A stretch of DNA of 64,000 bases from Nothopassalora personata (lineage: Eukaryota; Ascomycota; Dothideomycetes; Mycosphaerellales; Mycosphaerellaceae). The DNA lies in NCBI GenBank assembly GCA_033816765.1, contig CM066298.1, positions 1,116,001 through 1,180,000 on the forward strand, read 5' to 3'. The notes under the pieces were generated by a model that was not told the DNA's origin, did no database searches, and saw only the letters and a program-made list of their open reading frames with translations. A program made the position numbers and the translations under genes. Positions within the stretch are counted from its first letter, which is position 1, and each line of letters opens with the position of its first letter. Of the stretch, positions 12,801 to 26,190 are shown one piece after another.

Positions 12801-14299
12801 GTATCGACCGTAACGGGTATCTTTACTACCGCGGTAGGATTTAGGTGCCTAGAGCTCCTAGTTCTACGGAGTCCGACTATAAGGAGGCGGACATAGCGAT
12901 CCTATAGAACGACACCCTTCGAACTAAGCTAATCTAATCCGTATACGATTTACCGGTATACGGCCGCCCTAGCCGGGACTCTATAGTATCGATACTAAGT
13001 CGCAACTTCTACTAACCCCTATAGTCTAAGCAAGTAAGGCAGTTTTTAAGGAACTATAACTACTACGGTAGGAATAAGGTATAGAGGGAACAAAAACACG
13101 GCCTCCTATAACCCTTACCGGTCCCCGACTAATTCTTCTAGGAGATCTCGATAGATTTTATAACGGATATACCCGAGTCGTAAGGGAACACTTACCTCTA
13201 GGTAATTAAGGATCGACTAAGTAAGACCGTCGTTTTAGAAGCGATGTCTACTATAAAGGCCGAGGACTACGCCGAAAGGTTCTTAGACTACTAGGTAAGA
13301 TACTATAGCCTACCTTAAGCTATTACGAGTAACCGGGGTACTAACTAGACGAGCACCTTCTAGAGGACCTTCTATCGTTTAACCGGTGTAAAATAGAGGC
13401 TTAGCTCCGCTTACTACCTATAAACTAACGGAGGCCCGGAACGATTAAACTAGGAAGTCTAGGCTTACCTTCGTAACTACATTAACTATAAGTAGTCCGA
13501 CTAGAAACGCTAGCTCCCTATGGCACAACTTACTCTAAACGCGCGGTATTACGCTAGGCTAGGAATAAGCCCCTTCTTCGCGGTATACGGATACGAGGCA
13601 CTATTACCCGTTTACTTATAACCGGATCTAGAGACTTCTTAGTTAGACGCCGCGTAACGGGTAACGCTATTCGTAGAAAGGATGTAAAAGATTACGGACC
13701 TATATTAGGCGAGTATAGCGGAAGCCGCCTAAAAACAGGGGGACTACGCTAACCGGGATAGGAAGCCCGCACTAATCTATCGTATAGGCAATAAAGTTTA
13801 GCTAGATCTACGTAACTATATTACTACACGACTAAAGAAGAGCCTCGACTATAGATACGCGAAGTATACGGTAGTAGAAGTAATCTTACCGTTGTCTATA
13901 CGCTTATCTAGGATCCCCGACGGGATCTACCCGGTCTTCTATCCTAACTTACTACGACCTATAAGCTAAGACCCCTTACCTAGATAGGAGATCGATAATA
14001 AATAGCCGGACCCTATTATAATTAAGTCTTACGAAGAGTAGTAGGTAGAAGAGATCCTTTACGCTAGAACTAAGGTTAGAGGTAGAGGCCGAGTACGCGA
14101 AGTCCTAGTAAAATAGACCGGATACTACAAGCCTATATAGGAACTATTAGGGTACCTCGCGGACATAGTAGCCGCGGATAACTTCGAGAGGAAATATAGT
14201 AACCTAATAACGTATAACAGACCGAAGGAAGTATAGGATACGAAAAGAAGGGGGAAACGGCGAAAAGGTAAGGATTACTAGGGATTTAGCGTAGACATA

Positions 14300-15740
14300 G
14301 GCGTTTAGGAAAGGGTAGGCGTTTCTTTTAGGTTAGGGAGTCTTTTTAGGAGATAGAGAGAAGTAAGAAGGTATAGGTAAGTTTAAGAACGTTTTATTTT
14401 AGCGGCGTCCGCCGTAAAAGTAGCGGAGCCCGATCCCTTTCGAGATAGCTATATACTATAATAGCCTAATCGCGGCCCGCGCGAAAGACGAGAGTGCCCG
14501 AAGGCTAGTTAGAGGAGGCCGAGGCCTAACGCACGCAGCGCTAACCTAGCTAGAGGTCGCGTAGGGCGCCCCCGGGACTAAAGAGTCGGTTAGCGATAGT
14601 TTTATAACGGGGCCCGTAGTATATACGTCTACCTAAAGGTAAGCTAGGCATTAGCTATAGTGCCTATAACCTTAGCGGCGACCGTACTAAAGGGATCGGT
14701 AAGCGCGTATAAAGAGGCGGGGGCCGGGAAAACTTACCGGGAGAGTACGCTAGTACGCTAGAGAGGCTTTAAAGCCTTCTAGGCTTTAAGGACGGCGCGG
14801 AGCTTAGTACGAGCGTTATCGCTAAAAGACCGTAAGCCTATAGAAAAGCCGCGCAGGCCGCCGGGGAGGATACTTACGCGCGGTTCTAGTTAGTAGCGCG
14901 GGTCCACTTAGCGTAGGTAGCGTAGGCGAGCTCCGGCCTAAAACGCGCGTTTAACGATAATTTTCCTTCGGGGTCCGCGTAGTATATATATGTCCTCGCA
15001 ATGCTTACGATTAGTATTATAGGCCTAGTAGGCGCGCGCGATTATACCCTAATAATAATTAGCGGACCCCGACGAGAAAGTAGCGGAGGCCGGTACTTAT
15101 ATACTAGGAGACGTAGTCTACGCTAGTAGAGGCGTAGGGGACGTAGTAGATACGGCGGTAGGCCATTTTATACTACGTTCTAGTTAGAATACGTTAGTCT
15201 CCGTACGAATTTATTCGGACTTACTTAATAGTATTAATAGGAGATGTAGTAGTAGTAGTTTCTATTTACGGCATGCTATTAGTATCTATCGAAACCCGTA
15301 GGGAAAACGTCGGCTCCCTAAGCGATAGGCATAAGATGCGTAACCGTATGCCCCTAAGGCTAAAGACGCTTAGCTAGGGGAGGGGGAGGGGCGACTTACG
15401 CTTACGGTAGGTAATAAGGAAAAGAGAGAAAGAAAAAGAGAACGAGAACCTAAAGATATATTCTAGGTTCCTATTATTTATATATAACAATAGCTATTGT
15501 TACTTGTTAGATAATAGTAAACCTTACACTTACCTAGGCGACAATACTTCGCCTCGACGTCGGCGGGGCTAGATAATAAGGAAGAGTAGCTCGGGCACTT
15601 CCTATTACGAGCCTAATAAAAACAGCTAGGACAATAGGCTCTAGGTAGGACAATAGGGAGCACCGGCGTAAATACGTATACAGCTAGTATCTATAGGGCG
15701 GAGCCGGGGCTAGAGGCGGCGAAGGTAGAAGGGGGGGTAG
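14300..15740 (+). other. Long spacer between pol and 3' LTR
   Basis: About 1.4 kb between the integrase C-terminal region and the polypurine tract (15731-15738). It looks richer in G+C than its surroundings. I found no recognisable protein on either strand, although other LTR elements in the window carry an opposite-strand gene at this position. It contains an 18-bp palindrome at 15485-15502. Confidence 0.5.
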
Positions 15741-16102
15741 TGTAAGGGGCGGGCCCCTATTTCTTAGTATAGGCTACGCCTATGCGTTCGGATTGCTTTC
15801 CGACACCTTTTCTTCGGACAGCGTATAACTTCCCCTTTCTTCTATATCGAACTTATTATAAACTTTATAGAACTTTAGTATATACGTCATTTACCCGTAA
15901 TAGGAACGCTAAGAAACCCTTATAGTCTCGAGGCGTTTAACTTACTATTTAATCTTACTATCTAGAATATAACCTTACCTAACCGCTACTTTATACTACT
16001 CTCCCTCCTACCCCTACTCGACGAGAACAAATCTTAATTAAACGAAGGTCTCCTAACTCGTTAGTTAACTTAGTAAGATTATAGGTTATACTAAACCTAA
16101 CA
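15741..16102 (+). repeat. 3' LTR of the gypsy element at 9.8-16.1 kb
   Basis: Begins tgtaaggggc right after a polypurine run and ends aaacctaaca (TG...CA, 362 bp). It contains the core taggaacgctaagaaaccct shared with other LTRs in the window. Beyond it, sequence switches at once to element A copy 2. Confidence 0.75.
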
Positions 16103-16940
16103 CTAATCTACCCCTTCTCTATTACTTACGTAAGGTATTCCTTTAAGGCCTCTAGCTTAGTTAAGGACTAGTAGTATAGCGGCTTAAAGTAGGGCTTCTT
16201 TCCCTCTACGAGATTAATTGTATACTTAACCCCGTCGGGTATCTTACGCTTCGCCTACTTATTAGGTACGTATATATCTCGAAAGTCTATAAACTCTTTA
16301 GGCTATAAAGGACCCTCTCCTTCGGGTACTACTATAGCAATAACCCGAATACTTATCGTATAAACCTACTTTAAGCTCTCGAGATCCTTAAAAAACTCGC
16401 GTATATTACGCTACTAAATCGTAGGCGTCTCGGTACCGTAGTACTACTAGTTATCCTTATCGGCCTTTATAATCTAATTACGATACCGCTAGGGCCTACC
16501 TAAGATAACTAATAGCCTACCTATAGGCGCTATATAGTAGATAGCGTTGCTTACGCGCTCTACTCCTATATTATTAGCGAGTCGTACGTAAACCGTATAG
16601 GCGCCGTAGTAATACCCTTAGTCCTACGTATATAACTCTAAATTCGGAAGCTTTATACCGCTAATAGGCTATATCTAGTATCGGAGTATATACTTATACA
16701 ATACTAAGCTTAGATCCGCACTATTATCTAGGAGAAACGTAGCCTTGCAAAAGCCTTTACGCGTCTCGACTACGTCTTATAAGGAACGCGCTAGACTCGT
16801 ATTAACTTACCTTAAGAGGTCTATATAGGAACCTAAACTTAGGAGCGACCCTTACCTAGCCCTCTACCTTTTCCCTATTTACCCTTCTTAGTTAAAGCCT
16901 CGATAGTTTCTAACCTACGAACCGATTACGCGTTACGGTC

Positions 16941-17389
16941 TATTAGGTTTAGTATAACCTAATAATATTACAAGTTAAGAAGATAAGCTTAATCGGGTTT
17001 ATTCTCGGGCCGATAGGAAGTCGAGGGAAAGTAATAAAGCAGTAGCTGTCTTGTCTTATAAAGACTAAGTAGCAGTAAGGTAGAGGTTAGGTTATAGTAT
17101 ATTCTAAATAGTAATATTGAATAGTGAGTTAAACGCCTTAAAACCATAAGAGATTCTTAGCGTTCCTAAATACAAAGGAAATTATTATTGATCTACTCTA
17201 ATCTATTAATCTGTTTTACAGATTATATGGAGCAATAGATCAATTAGCGTCGTACTCGGTTCTAATCTATTAATCTGTCTTCTAGGTCTCGTAGAGTAAT
17301 AGATTACTCTACGGTAGCTATAGTTACGCCTACTTAACTATAGAGGCTCTAATTAGTCGCTAAGCATTAGCTTAATCTAACCCGTAATA
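16941..17389 (-). repeat. 3' LTR of outer element
   Basis: 449 bp, matching 30417-30865 in length and sequence apart from scattered changes that look mainly like transitions. Read in element orientation, the second half contains the core tttgtatttaggaacgctaa found in other LTRs here, and the R/U5-like part closely resembles that of the solo LTR at 43432-43835. Confidence 0.93.
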
Positions 17390-17558
17390 CTATCCCCCTC
17401 TTAGCTTAGCTTGCTACGAGCTTAGGTTATAGTCCTACCGCCTTGTCCCTTCGTTTAGAGTTCTCGTTTATGTCTTCCTTAATATACTAAAGGCTCCTTC
17501 TTCCTCGAGTACCTCTCGTTGTCTTAAGTTAGCCGAAACTATCGATAACTTCGGAGAA

Positions 17559-18044
17559 ATAATAGTACGGTCCTATTCTAACTATCGGGCGCATTCGCGG
17601 GTATATAAGGTACACGTGTCCTCGGGGCGGTGTAATAAGTAGATTTGTCAAAACATCCGTTATAATGTAAAGGTATTACGTTCCGAGTTCGATCGCCTTA
17701 TTAGTAAAAAGAGGAAACTGCAGCGGTAGATAAAGGAAGCCCGTAAGGCTTAAGAGCGTACTCGCGAGGCCCTAAATACTACGTATATAAAGGAAGAACG
17801 GTTACGTAGGTAGATAGAGCTCGTAGATTAGAGAGCTAACGAGGCTATTACCGTAGAGTCGGCGAACCTGTTAGAGCTAGAGTAGGAGGAGTTAGCGGAC
17901 TTTTACCTAGCTCCTAACACTTAGAATCTTCTAGTCGACTAAGGTTATAATGTCTCCTCCGATTTCTAGTTATATAGTCCTCCTTCTCTTCGAGGTTCTT
18001 CCGGCGCTAGAAATACTCTATTAGAAGTAGCCGGCAGTTCTTAA
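17559..18044 (+). pseudogene. Opposite-strand accessory gene of outer element: Cys-rich plus coiled coil
   Basis: A reading frame of 162 codons on the strand opposite gag-pol, between the end of pol and the 3' LTR. The start reads ATA (probably a mutated ATG at 17559) and the frame closes with TAA at 18042-18044. The N-terminal 45 or so residues have Cys, or Tyr codons TAY likely derived from Cys, spaced x2, x6, x8, x4, x4. Then follows a Lys/Glu/Arg-rich helix (EFDRLISKKRKLQR, REALN, KEERLRR), predicted coiled coil, and a Ser/Pro-rich tail ending EVAGSS. About nine in-frame stops all fit CAG/CAA or TGG mutated by RIP. Same layout as 26304-26777 and 45122-45538. A DNA- or RNA-binding role is only inference from the Zn-cluster-like spacing. 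Confidence 0.65.
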
Positions 18045-18280
18045 GGTTTCTTTCTAGTTCCTAGGTATTTTCTAATTCGTCGTATCCTTTCTATTTAATA
18101 AGGTATTACTAACCTTTCTTATCTAGGATTCTTTCGACTTCGAATTCGTTTTCTACTTCTAGCTCGAAATAGAAGCTTTCCTAGTAGGGTGTTTCGGCGT
18201 CTACGGGTTCTAACTTAGAGATGTAGAAGACTAGGTAGATTTTTACGTTAGGTAGTAGCCGTAGACGGTAGTTAACTAGT

Positions 18281-18390
18281 AATCTAAGAATAAGGAGAAA
18301 GACTAAAAAACTAGATTACGTTAAGTCGATAAAAAATAGTCCGACCTTAACGTAATCTAGTTTTTTAGTCTTTCTCCTTATTCTTAGATT
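18281..18390. repeat. Perfect 45-bp inverted repeat (hairpin) inside integrase C-terminus
   Basis: Left arm 18281-18325 and right arm 18346-18390 are exact reverse complements over 45 bases with a 20-base spacer. One arm is normal integrase sequence (compare 25800-25846 in the inner element). The other is an inverted copy replacing the expected downstream coding sequence. Confidence 0.97.
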
Positions 18391-20344
18391 TTTTATAAGG
18401 AGATAGACCTTATCCCCCTCTTTTAGTAGAGGTGCTTATTTTCTCGTGTCTTGCCGTTATTAAGACAATTTTTATTATACATCTTTGATCGCCTTACGTG
18501 TTTCTTTAGGCACTTCCTTAAGAGTATCCGTCGTTACGATTACTCTCTCGGCCTATAGATAGGATCTAGGTGTTCCGAATAGGTTAGGATCTTTACTAAA
18601 GTTCGTATAGAATAGCGTTATTAAAATTGTCTCCGATTTATAGTTGTTTAGTACAATCTACACTATTAGCAGTAATAAAACCTAGTTGTCTTATACGTAG
18701 TTAATATAGTGTCGTAAGTATTGTTCTAGCGTTTAATTTATCCTCTTAGTTTATCCGTCTATTTCTAGATAATATGCCGTTAATAGCTTATGTTTGATTC
18801 CGATCGTTCCTATAAGCGTCGTCTAGTAGTTCGATATGAATAGCTTATCTCTATCCGTTATAAACGCTTAAGGAAATCCGTAATAGCGGATAAGTCTATC
18901 TAGTACGAGGTATCCGAGCTACTCTACATTGTATGTATCTAATATATAAATAAAGTATACGTATTTTATAAGTCTATTAACTATAACTAGTATTATGTCG
19001 TATAGTTATTTCGTGACTTAGTCTTTTAACGGTAGGAGTTTCGTAATAAAGTCTATCGTAACTTCGTCCTATAGTTTCGTCGGTAGTGTCCTAAACTATA
19101 GGTAACCGTATTTCGTATGTCTCGTAGCCTTATTTTGTTAGTAGTGTACCTATTGTTTAATATAACGTAACACCTTAAGTCTTATCTATAGGAATAAGAA
19201 GCTACGTTATATTAGGTCTATTGTCTTTAAAGTTCTAGGGTGTCTATAAGTTAGTCCGTCGTAATGTTATTATATATATTCTTCTTCTCGATCCTTTAGT
19301 ACTTAGTATTTTCCTTACGATATAGGGAATCGTTCGTCCTTATTGTATAATATCCGTACGATGTTATTAAATTCTCTAGTATTAGTACTAAGACTTCCGT
19401 CGGGTTCGTTTTTAGTACTTTATGTTACACTAGTTCTTTTCCTTCTATATAGTCGCTTCTTCAGGTTAGCGCGTCGGCGCGGCTATTCTCTCGTCCTAGA
19501 GTATATTTAATTTCGAACTTATACTGTCCTAGTAGCTCCGACTAGCGGGCTTACCTTCGGGTAAGTTCTTTTATCGTCGTAATGTACGTAAGATTCTTAT
19601 AGTTAGAAAGAATCGTTAACTTCGGTAGGCCCTCGATATATACTCTTTAATATTATATAGTAGTAACAATAGCTAGGAGCTCTTTATTATAGATGTCGTA
19701 GTTCTATTCCGCTATAGTTATTTTCCGGGAGTAATAGGCTACTAGGTGTCTCTACCTATCGTACGTCTATGTTAGATACACGCCTATTGCTATATTAGAT
19801 GTATTAGTCTCGATATAGACTTCCTTACTACTATCGAATAGTCGAAGCGTAGGGGCTAAAGCGCATTATTCCTTAAGTTTCTTAAACGCTTTAGTCTATT
19901 CCTTTCCCTATTTCTAGGTAACGTCTTCTCTCCTAAGCATCGTTATTAGTACTACTGTCTTTACGTAGTCCTTAATAAATTTCCGGTTGTAGTTCGTTAG
20001 TCTAAGGAATAATTATACGTCCTTAACTGTTTTTAGTTCTAGCTATTCTCTAATTAACTATGTTTTCGTAGAATCGATCGTTATCCCTATAGTATTAATA
20101 ATAAAGCCTAAGAATTTAAGTTCTTTCTTATAGAATTTGCATTTCTCGGGTACTGTCTTAAATCCTAAACGCGTAAGTCGTTCGAATACGTCCTAGACTT
20201 ATTTTATATAATTCTAAAGGGATCCTTTTGTATAGACTAATATATCGTCTATATAAGCGATGTCGTATATATTAAGAAGGTCTCTAAGTGTTTCGTTAAT
20301 AAGGTCCTAATAGGATACGGGTGCGTTAGTTAATCCTATTAGTA

Positions 20345-20707
20345 TGTTACGGAATGATTCCTAGGGACCCTGGAATCATGACGACAAAGACGAACACGTA
20401 ACTCATCCTACCTGAGCGCTTAGACTTAGAGCGATTAGACTGCTTATGCTTAGACTAATTAGACTGCTTATGCTTAGACTAATTAGACTAATCACCGAGA
20501 TCTATAAATCTCCTTTGTATTTAGGAACGCTAAGAAACCCTTATAGTTCTAATACGTTCAACTTATGTTACTATCTCACTAATTGGAATACAACTCTTAT
20601 TCCTATTATTCATCTTCGCTTAGCTTGCTTTAGCCTCTCTAAAGAATACCGCTACGTGACTTAACTTATCTCTCTTTTGAGACTAGCCCTAGAACGAGAC
20701 AATAACA
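20345..20707 (+). repeat. 5' LTR of inner element
   Basis: 363 bp, TG...CA ends. By-eye alignment with the 3' LTR gives 18 differences, all transitions, 17 of them in CpA/TpA or TpG/TpA context. It contains a 24-bp direct repeat (20434-20481, unit starting attagactgc) in the U3-like part and the shared core tttgtatttaggaacgctaa. A 72-codon open frame within it is not a gene. Confidence 0.95.
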
Positions 20708-20759
20708 CTTTAAACGCCCTTAGGATAAGCGCTACTTAAGTAGCTAGTAGGGGAACACC

Positions 20760-22290
20760 CGCCCCTAGCGAAGTAGGAAGCATCCGCCGTGCGCCACTAT
20801 AATAGACCACTACGAAGGACGATAAGTCTAATAACGATAACGAGCCTACTCTAAGGAAGAACGACGTTAAGGCTGCTAAGCTAGACCTCTTCTATAGAGA
20901 CAGGGCTAAGTTTAACGACTAGATTAATTAGATGGATATGTATCTTATGTTTAACCTAGTCGATGCCGATAAAAGAACTATCTTCGCTATTACGTACCTT
21001 CGCGGAAGTGCGTAGAACTAGATCAAACCTTACCTTAAGGAATACCTTAAAGGTATAGGACGATTAGACCCTCCCGGAATGTTTAGGAGCTATACCCTCT
21101 TTAAAGATAAGATAAAGTTAATCTTTAGAACCTCGAACGAAGTCTAATAGGCTATACGAATCATTTAACACCTAAAGTAGAAGACGTCTACTTTAGAGTA
21201 TGCCGCCAAATTCGAAGAATACGGACAAATTACCGGATAGGACTAGACGGCGTTAATAACTATATTCCGACGTGGACTTAAGGACTCCGTTAAGGACGAG
21301 TTAATAAGACACGGGGGACAGATTACTAACCTCGAAGAGCTAATAAAGGCGTCGATTAACATCGATAACTAGCTCTAGGAACGATACTAGGAAAAGAAAT
21401 ACGACTCTAAGGTAGGAGGTATAGTAGGATACGCTCCGGATCGTAGACCCTTAGGAGGGTACGTTACGAAGGGAGAATTCTTACGATAAAGCTAGCCCTA
21501 CTATAGACTATAGCTAATAGAACTAGACGTTACTTAACGAGGACGGAGGATCGACAAGAGTAGGGGCTACGGAAAGCCCTTTAAAGGAAAAAGAAAACTT
21601 ACATACTATGCCTATAGTAAGGAAGGTCACATAGCACGGGATTGCCGCGGTAAGAATATAGTGCGCCGCGAGCAATTTAATATAATGCAACCCCGAACTA
21701 GTAAATCTAAGAGCAGCGTTAGATCTCGAGGAGATACCGACTATACTCGGAGAGTAGGGGAGAGAGCTAGTAATAGAAGCACGATGCCTCTCCTAGACCC
21801 CTTAGAAGGACGAGGAGGATACTATAGGTAGTAAATAGTAGTCATTCTATTTAATGCGAAGAACCAACTACGACAGTTCAACATAATAACACGAAGAGTC
21901 GACTATAAGATCGAATCCGAGTCTCGAAATGGTTATAGAAGCCTTCATTAGCGATTCTGTTACTAAGACTCGTGTTAAGTTTACTACGCCGCGAAGTTAG
22001 GCGTAGGGTATTAGCCTTAGTAACCACGAGGAACCCTAGGAGCGATACATAGGCAAAACGCTACGCTCCGAGAAGTGGACATCGACGAATCCTACTTCGA
22101 CAAAGATAGAAGCGATAAAGAAAATTAGGACCTAGGATGGAACGGATTATAGTTACTAGAACTATAGGAAGAAAGTTAAGAAACTACCGGGCTAAATACT
22201 ATTAAGGAAGAACAGGATCCGGAAGAATTAAGCGAAGAAGATTCCTCCGAAGGAGAAGAGAGCGACACTAACGACGACAACGAATAACTT
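20760..22290 (+). pseudogene. Gag of inner element
   Basis: Decayed capsid-nucleocapsid frame with a readable gypsy gag core (MDMYLMFNL, then TYLRGSA, then SVKDELIR near 20935-21310). A CCHC zinc knuckle near 21600-21640 now reads YYAYSKEGHIARDC because two Cys codons became Tyr. An acidic stretch near 22200-22285 precedes the frame end. Stops replace Gln/Trp codons. It would form the virus-like particle of the element if intact. Confidence 0.8.
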
Positions 22291-25200
22291 ACCTTTACGG
22301 TAGATGCACCTAAGAAACTGTACGACATAATTATCTACCTATAAAGAAGGCACGAGGAATTCCTACCTAAGATAGGCGGACGAAGGAGGCTACATTCCAT
22401 TAAGTTTAATAAGACACTCGACACCCTACGAGGCATGGCCTAGGGATACCCACTTATAGAAATAACCGAGAATCTAGTAACCGCCGTTATAGAACGACTA
22501 CCGATAGGAAGCCAAATAATAGGAACCGGATATCTTACACCGTTAGGAACATTTATATCGAATGAATTACGTAACATAGTATAATACGCACGCGCACTCT
22601 ACTTAGAAACGTAGAAGATCTAGGAACGCAATAGACTACAAGTGTAGACATAGGGTAACGGGCTACAGGTTCTAGCCGAAGCCTCTAGGCACGAAGCATA
22701 GCGAACTATATACTATTCGGGAAAAGGATTAGCTCCCTAGGAATAAGCGACTAAAGGGAGTTATGCAATACTTAGGCTTACGCATCGACATTAAATACAG
22801 TTTTCTAGATATAAGCAATCGTTAACGGACACAAGACTAGTGTTATAATCGACTTAGGAGCAGCGGGGAATTTTATCTCCGAGTCTTTCGTAAGAAGGAA
22901 CGGGTTCGCTACCCTAAAGAAGAAATAGGGTTACGAGTTAATCGCGGTAAACGGATTATCGTTACCTAGCGTAGAATAGGAGACGATACTATTACTACTA
23001 GCTATCTAACAGCACTACGAGCATATTACCTTAGATGTTACTAATATAGCCAGTTATAACATAGTATTAGGTATGCCTTAGTTAAGAAAGCATAATCTAG
23101 TAATCGACTAGAGAAGAGGAGTACTTACATTTAGGGAATGCGATTGCGTTATCGACATTTAGCCTACGTAGTAGTAGCGTTTACTAGTAGATAAGGTAAG
23201 GAAACAGCTAAACGAGATATAGCTTACGCCGAATAGAAGGATAGAAGAACTACCTTCGACCGGGATAGACACTAGCGTAGGGCCGCCGGGTTACGAAGTT
23301 ACTAGAAATAATAGAAGTAACGCACTATCGAAGAATACTAACATCTTAGAGTTAAGTATTCCTAAGGAGTATCGCAAGTGGTCGCGACTCTTTAAAGAGG
23401 AGAGAGGCAAAACCGCCTTACCTAAGTACCGCCTATAGGATTACAAGATCAACATTTAGCTAGGGAAAGAGCCTCTATAGGGACCCCTATATTAAATATC
23501 TAAGAAAGAGCTATAGACCCTACGAGAATAGCTAAAGGAGAAGCTAGCTAAGGGATAGATAAGAAGATCCACCTCGAGTGTAGGAACTCTATATATGTTC
23601 GTTCTAAAAGTAAACGGGAAGTTACGACTCGTATAAGACTATAGGAAGTTAAACGAGATTACGATTAAGAACCGATACCCGCTACCTAACATCGAAGAAG
23701 CATAAGATAGATTAACCGGATCGGACTAGTACACGAAGATTGACCTACGAGATGCCTTCTATACTATACGAATAGTAGAAGGAGAAGAATAGAAAACCGC
23801 TTTTAGAATAAGATACGGACTCTACGAATTCTTAGTTATGCTAATAGGATTAACTAACGCACCCGCATCCTACTAGGACCTTGTTAACGAAACACTTAGA
23901 GACCTACTCGACGTATGCGTTATTGCCTATATAGACGACATACTAGTCTACACGAAAGGATCCCTATAGGAACATATAAAACAAGTCTAGGACGTCTTCG
24001 AACGACTTACGCAGTTAGGATTTAAGACAGCACCCGAGAAATGCGAATTCTATAAGAAAGAACTTAAATTCTTAGGCTTTATTATTAGTACTATAGGGAT
24101 AACGATCGATCCTACGAAGACACAGTCAATTAGAGAATGGCTAGAACCGAAAACAGTTAAGGACGTACAATCATTCCTTAGACTAGCGAACTACAACCGG
24201 AAATTCATTAAGGACTACGTAAAGATAGTAGCACTAATAACGATGCTTACGAGAAAAGACGTTACTTAGAAATAGGGAAAGGAACAGATTAAAGCGTTTA
24301 AGAAACTTAAGGAACAATGCGCTTCAGCCCCTACGCTTCGACTATTCGATAGTAGTAAGGAAGTCTACATCGAGACCGATGCGTCTAATATAGCAATAGG
24401 CGCGTATCTAACATAGACACACGATAGGTAGAGACACCTAGTAGCCTATTACTCCCGGAAAATGACTATAGCGGAACAGAACTACGACATCCATAATAAA
24501 GAGCTTCTAGCTATTGTTACTACTATGCAACATTAGAGAGTATATGTCGAGGGCCTACCGAAGTTAACGATTCTTTCTAACTATAAGAATCTTACGTACT
24601 TTACGACGATAAAAGAACTTACCCGAAGGTAAGCCCGCTAGTCGGAGCTGCTAGGACAGTATAAGTTCGAAATTAAATATACTCTAGGACGAGAGAATAG
24701 CCGCGCCGACGCGCTAAGCCGAAGAAGCAACTATATAGAAGGAAAAGAACTAGTGTAACATAAAATATTGAAGACAAACCTCGACGGAAGTCTTAGTGCT
24801 AATATAAGAGAATTTAATAACATCGTACGGATATTAGGCGATAGGGACGAACAATTCCCTATATCGTAAGGAAAATACCAGGTACTAAAGGATCGAGAAG
24901 AAGAATGCATACGACAACATTACGACGGACTAACTTATAGACACCCCGGAACTTTAAAAACAATGGACCTAATACAACGCAATTTCTCATTTCTATAGAT
25001 AAGACTTAAGGTGTCACGCTACATTAAACAATGCGTACACTGCTAACGAAACAAGGCTACGAGACATATAAAATACGGTCACCTACAGTTTAGGACACTA
25101 CCGATGAAACCATAGGACGAAGTCATAATAGACTTTATTACGAAACTCCTACCGTTAAGAGATTAAGTTACGAAACAACTATACGACATAATACTAGTCA

Positions 25201-26155
25201 TGGTTAATAGACTCACGAAATACGCACACTTTATTCCTACATTGGAAACGTACAATGTAGAGTAGCTCGGATACCTCGTACTAGATAGACTTATCCGATA
25301 CTACGGATTTCCCTAAGCGTTTATAACGGACAGAGACAAGCTATTCACATTAAATTACTAGAAGACGCTTATAGGAACGATCGGAATTAAACACAAGCTG
25401 TTAATAGCATATTATCCGGAAATAGACGGACAAACCGAAAGGATGAATTAAACGCTAGAACAATACCTACGACACTACATTAATTATGCATAAGACAACT
25501 AGGTCTTATTACTGCTAATAGCGTAGATTGTACTAAACAACTACAAATTAGAGACAACTTTAACGACACTATTTTATGCGAACTTTAGTAAAGATCCTAA
25601 CCTATTTAGAACACCTAGATCTCACCTACAAGCCGAAAGAGCGATCGTAACGACGGACACTCTTAAGGAAGTGCATAAAGAAACACGTAAGGCGATCGAA
25701 GATACATAATAAAAACTGTCTTAATAACGGCAGGACACAAGAAAAATAGCACCTCTACTAAAAGAGGGGGATAAGGTCTATCTCCTTACAAAAAACTTAA
25801 GAATAAGAAGATAGACTAAGAAACTAGATTACGTTAAGGTCGGACCATTTTTCATCGATAAAGTTATAGGACTAGTTAACTACCGCCTACGACTACTACT
25901 AGACGCAAAAATCCACCTAGTCTTCCATGTCTCTAAGTTAGAACCCGTAGACACCGAAACACCCTACTAGGAAAGCTTCCATTTCGAGCCGGAAGTAGAA
26001 AACGAATTTAAAGTCGAAAAAATCCTAGATAAGAAAGGTTAGCGATACCTTATTAAGTGGAAAGGATACGACGAATTAGAAAATACCTGGGAACTAAAAC
26101 AAACCCTACAAAACTGTTAGTAAAAGATCCGACAATACTAAAAATGGGTCCGCCG
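22291..26155 (+). pseudogene. Pol of inner element: protease, RT, RNase H, integrase, chromodomain
   Basis: Protease near 22840-22980 (active site reads DLGAAGNF, Ser to Leu by C-to-T). RT about 23590-24240 with NRYPLPNIEE, YTKIDLRDAFY, LTNAPASY and intact YIDDILVYTKG. RNase H about 24350-24740 (ETDASNIAIG ... RENSRADALSRR). Integrase about 24900-25900 with HPGTLKTM, C-x2-C zinc site, and D,D,E at VIIDFITK, FITDRDKLF and DGQTERMN. A C-terminal chromodomain at about 26010-26110 (KILDKKG, RYLIKWKGYDELENTWE), which in chromoviruses directs insertion to heterochromatin. Stops at former Gln/Trp codons make it inactive, but damage is clearly lighter than in neighbouring elements. Confidence 0.9.
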
Positions 26156-26190
26156 AATAACTAACGACAATCGATCTATCGGCCGACGAG

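Larger units (their letters stand above)
9813..16102 (+). pseudogene. Ty3/gypsy LTR retrotransposon, 5'-truncated, RIP-mutated
   Basis: Plus-strand relic. It has the gag C-terminus with a decayed zinc knuckle (GHRVKDCPYA near 10360), protease region about 10560-10900, and RT about 11290-11830 ([36 protein letters not shown], and YANDVVIYSD where YxDD is expected). RNase H lies at about 12080-12440, ending LDALSRRE. Integrase lies at about 12950-13700 (IDFITDIPES, then SNRGTN, then GGPERLN for the D,D,E positions). A 3' LTR closes it at 15741-16102 after a polypurine run. No 5' LTR was found: the left side begins at the TIR element. Stops are frequent and replace Gln/Trp codons. Confidence 0.85.

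Noticed and set aside
20446..20664. 72-codon open frame, repeated at 27018-27236
   Set aside because: Both lie entirely within the two LTRs of the inner element; an accidental frame in a repeat, not a gene.
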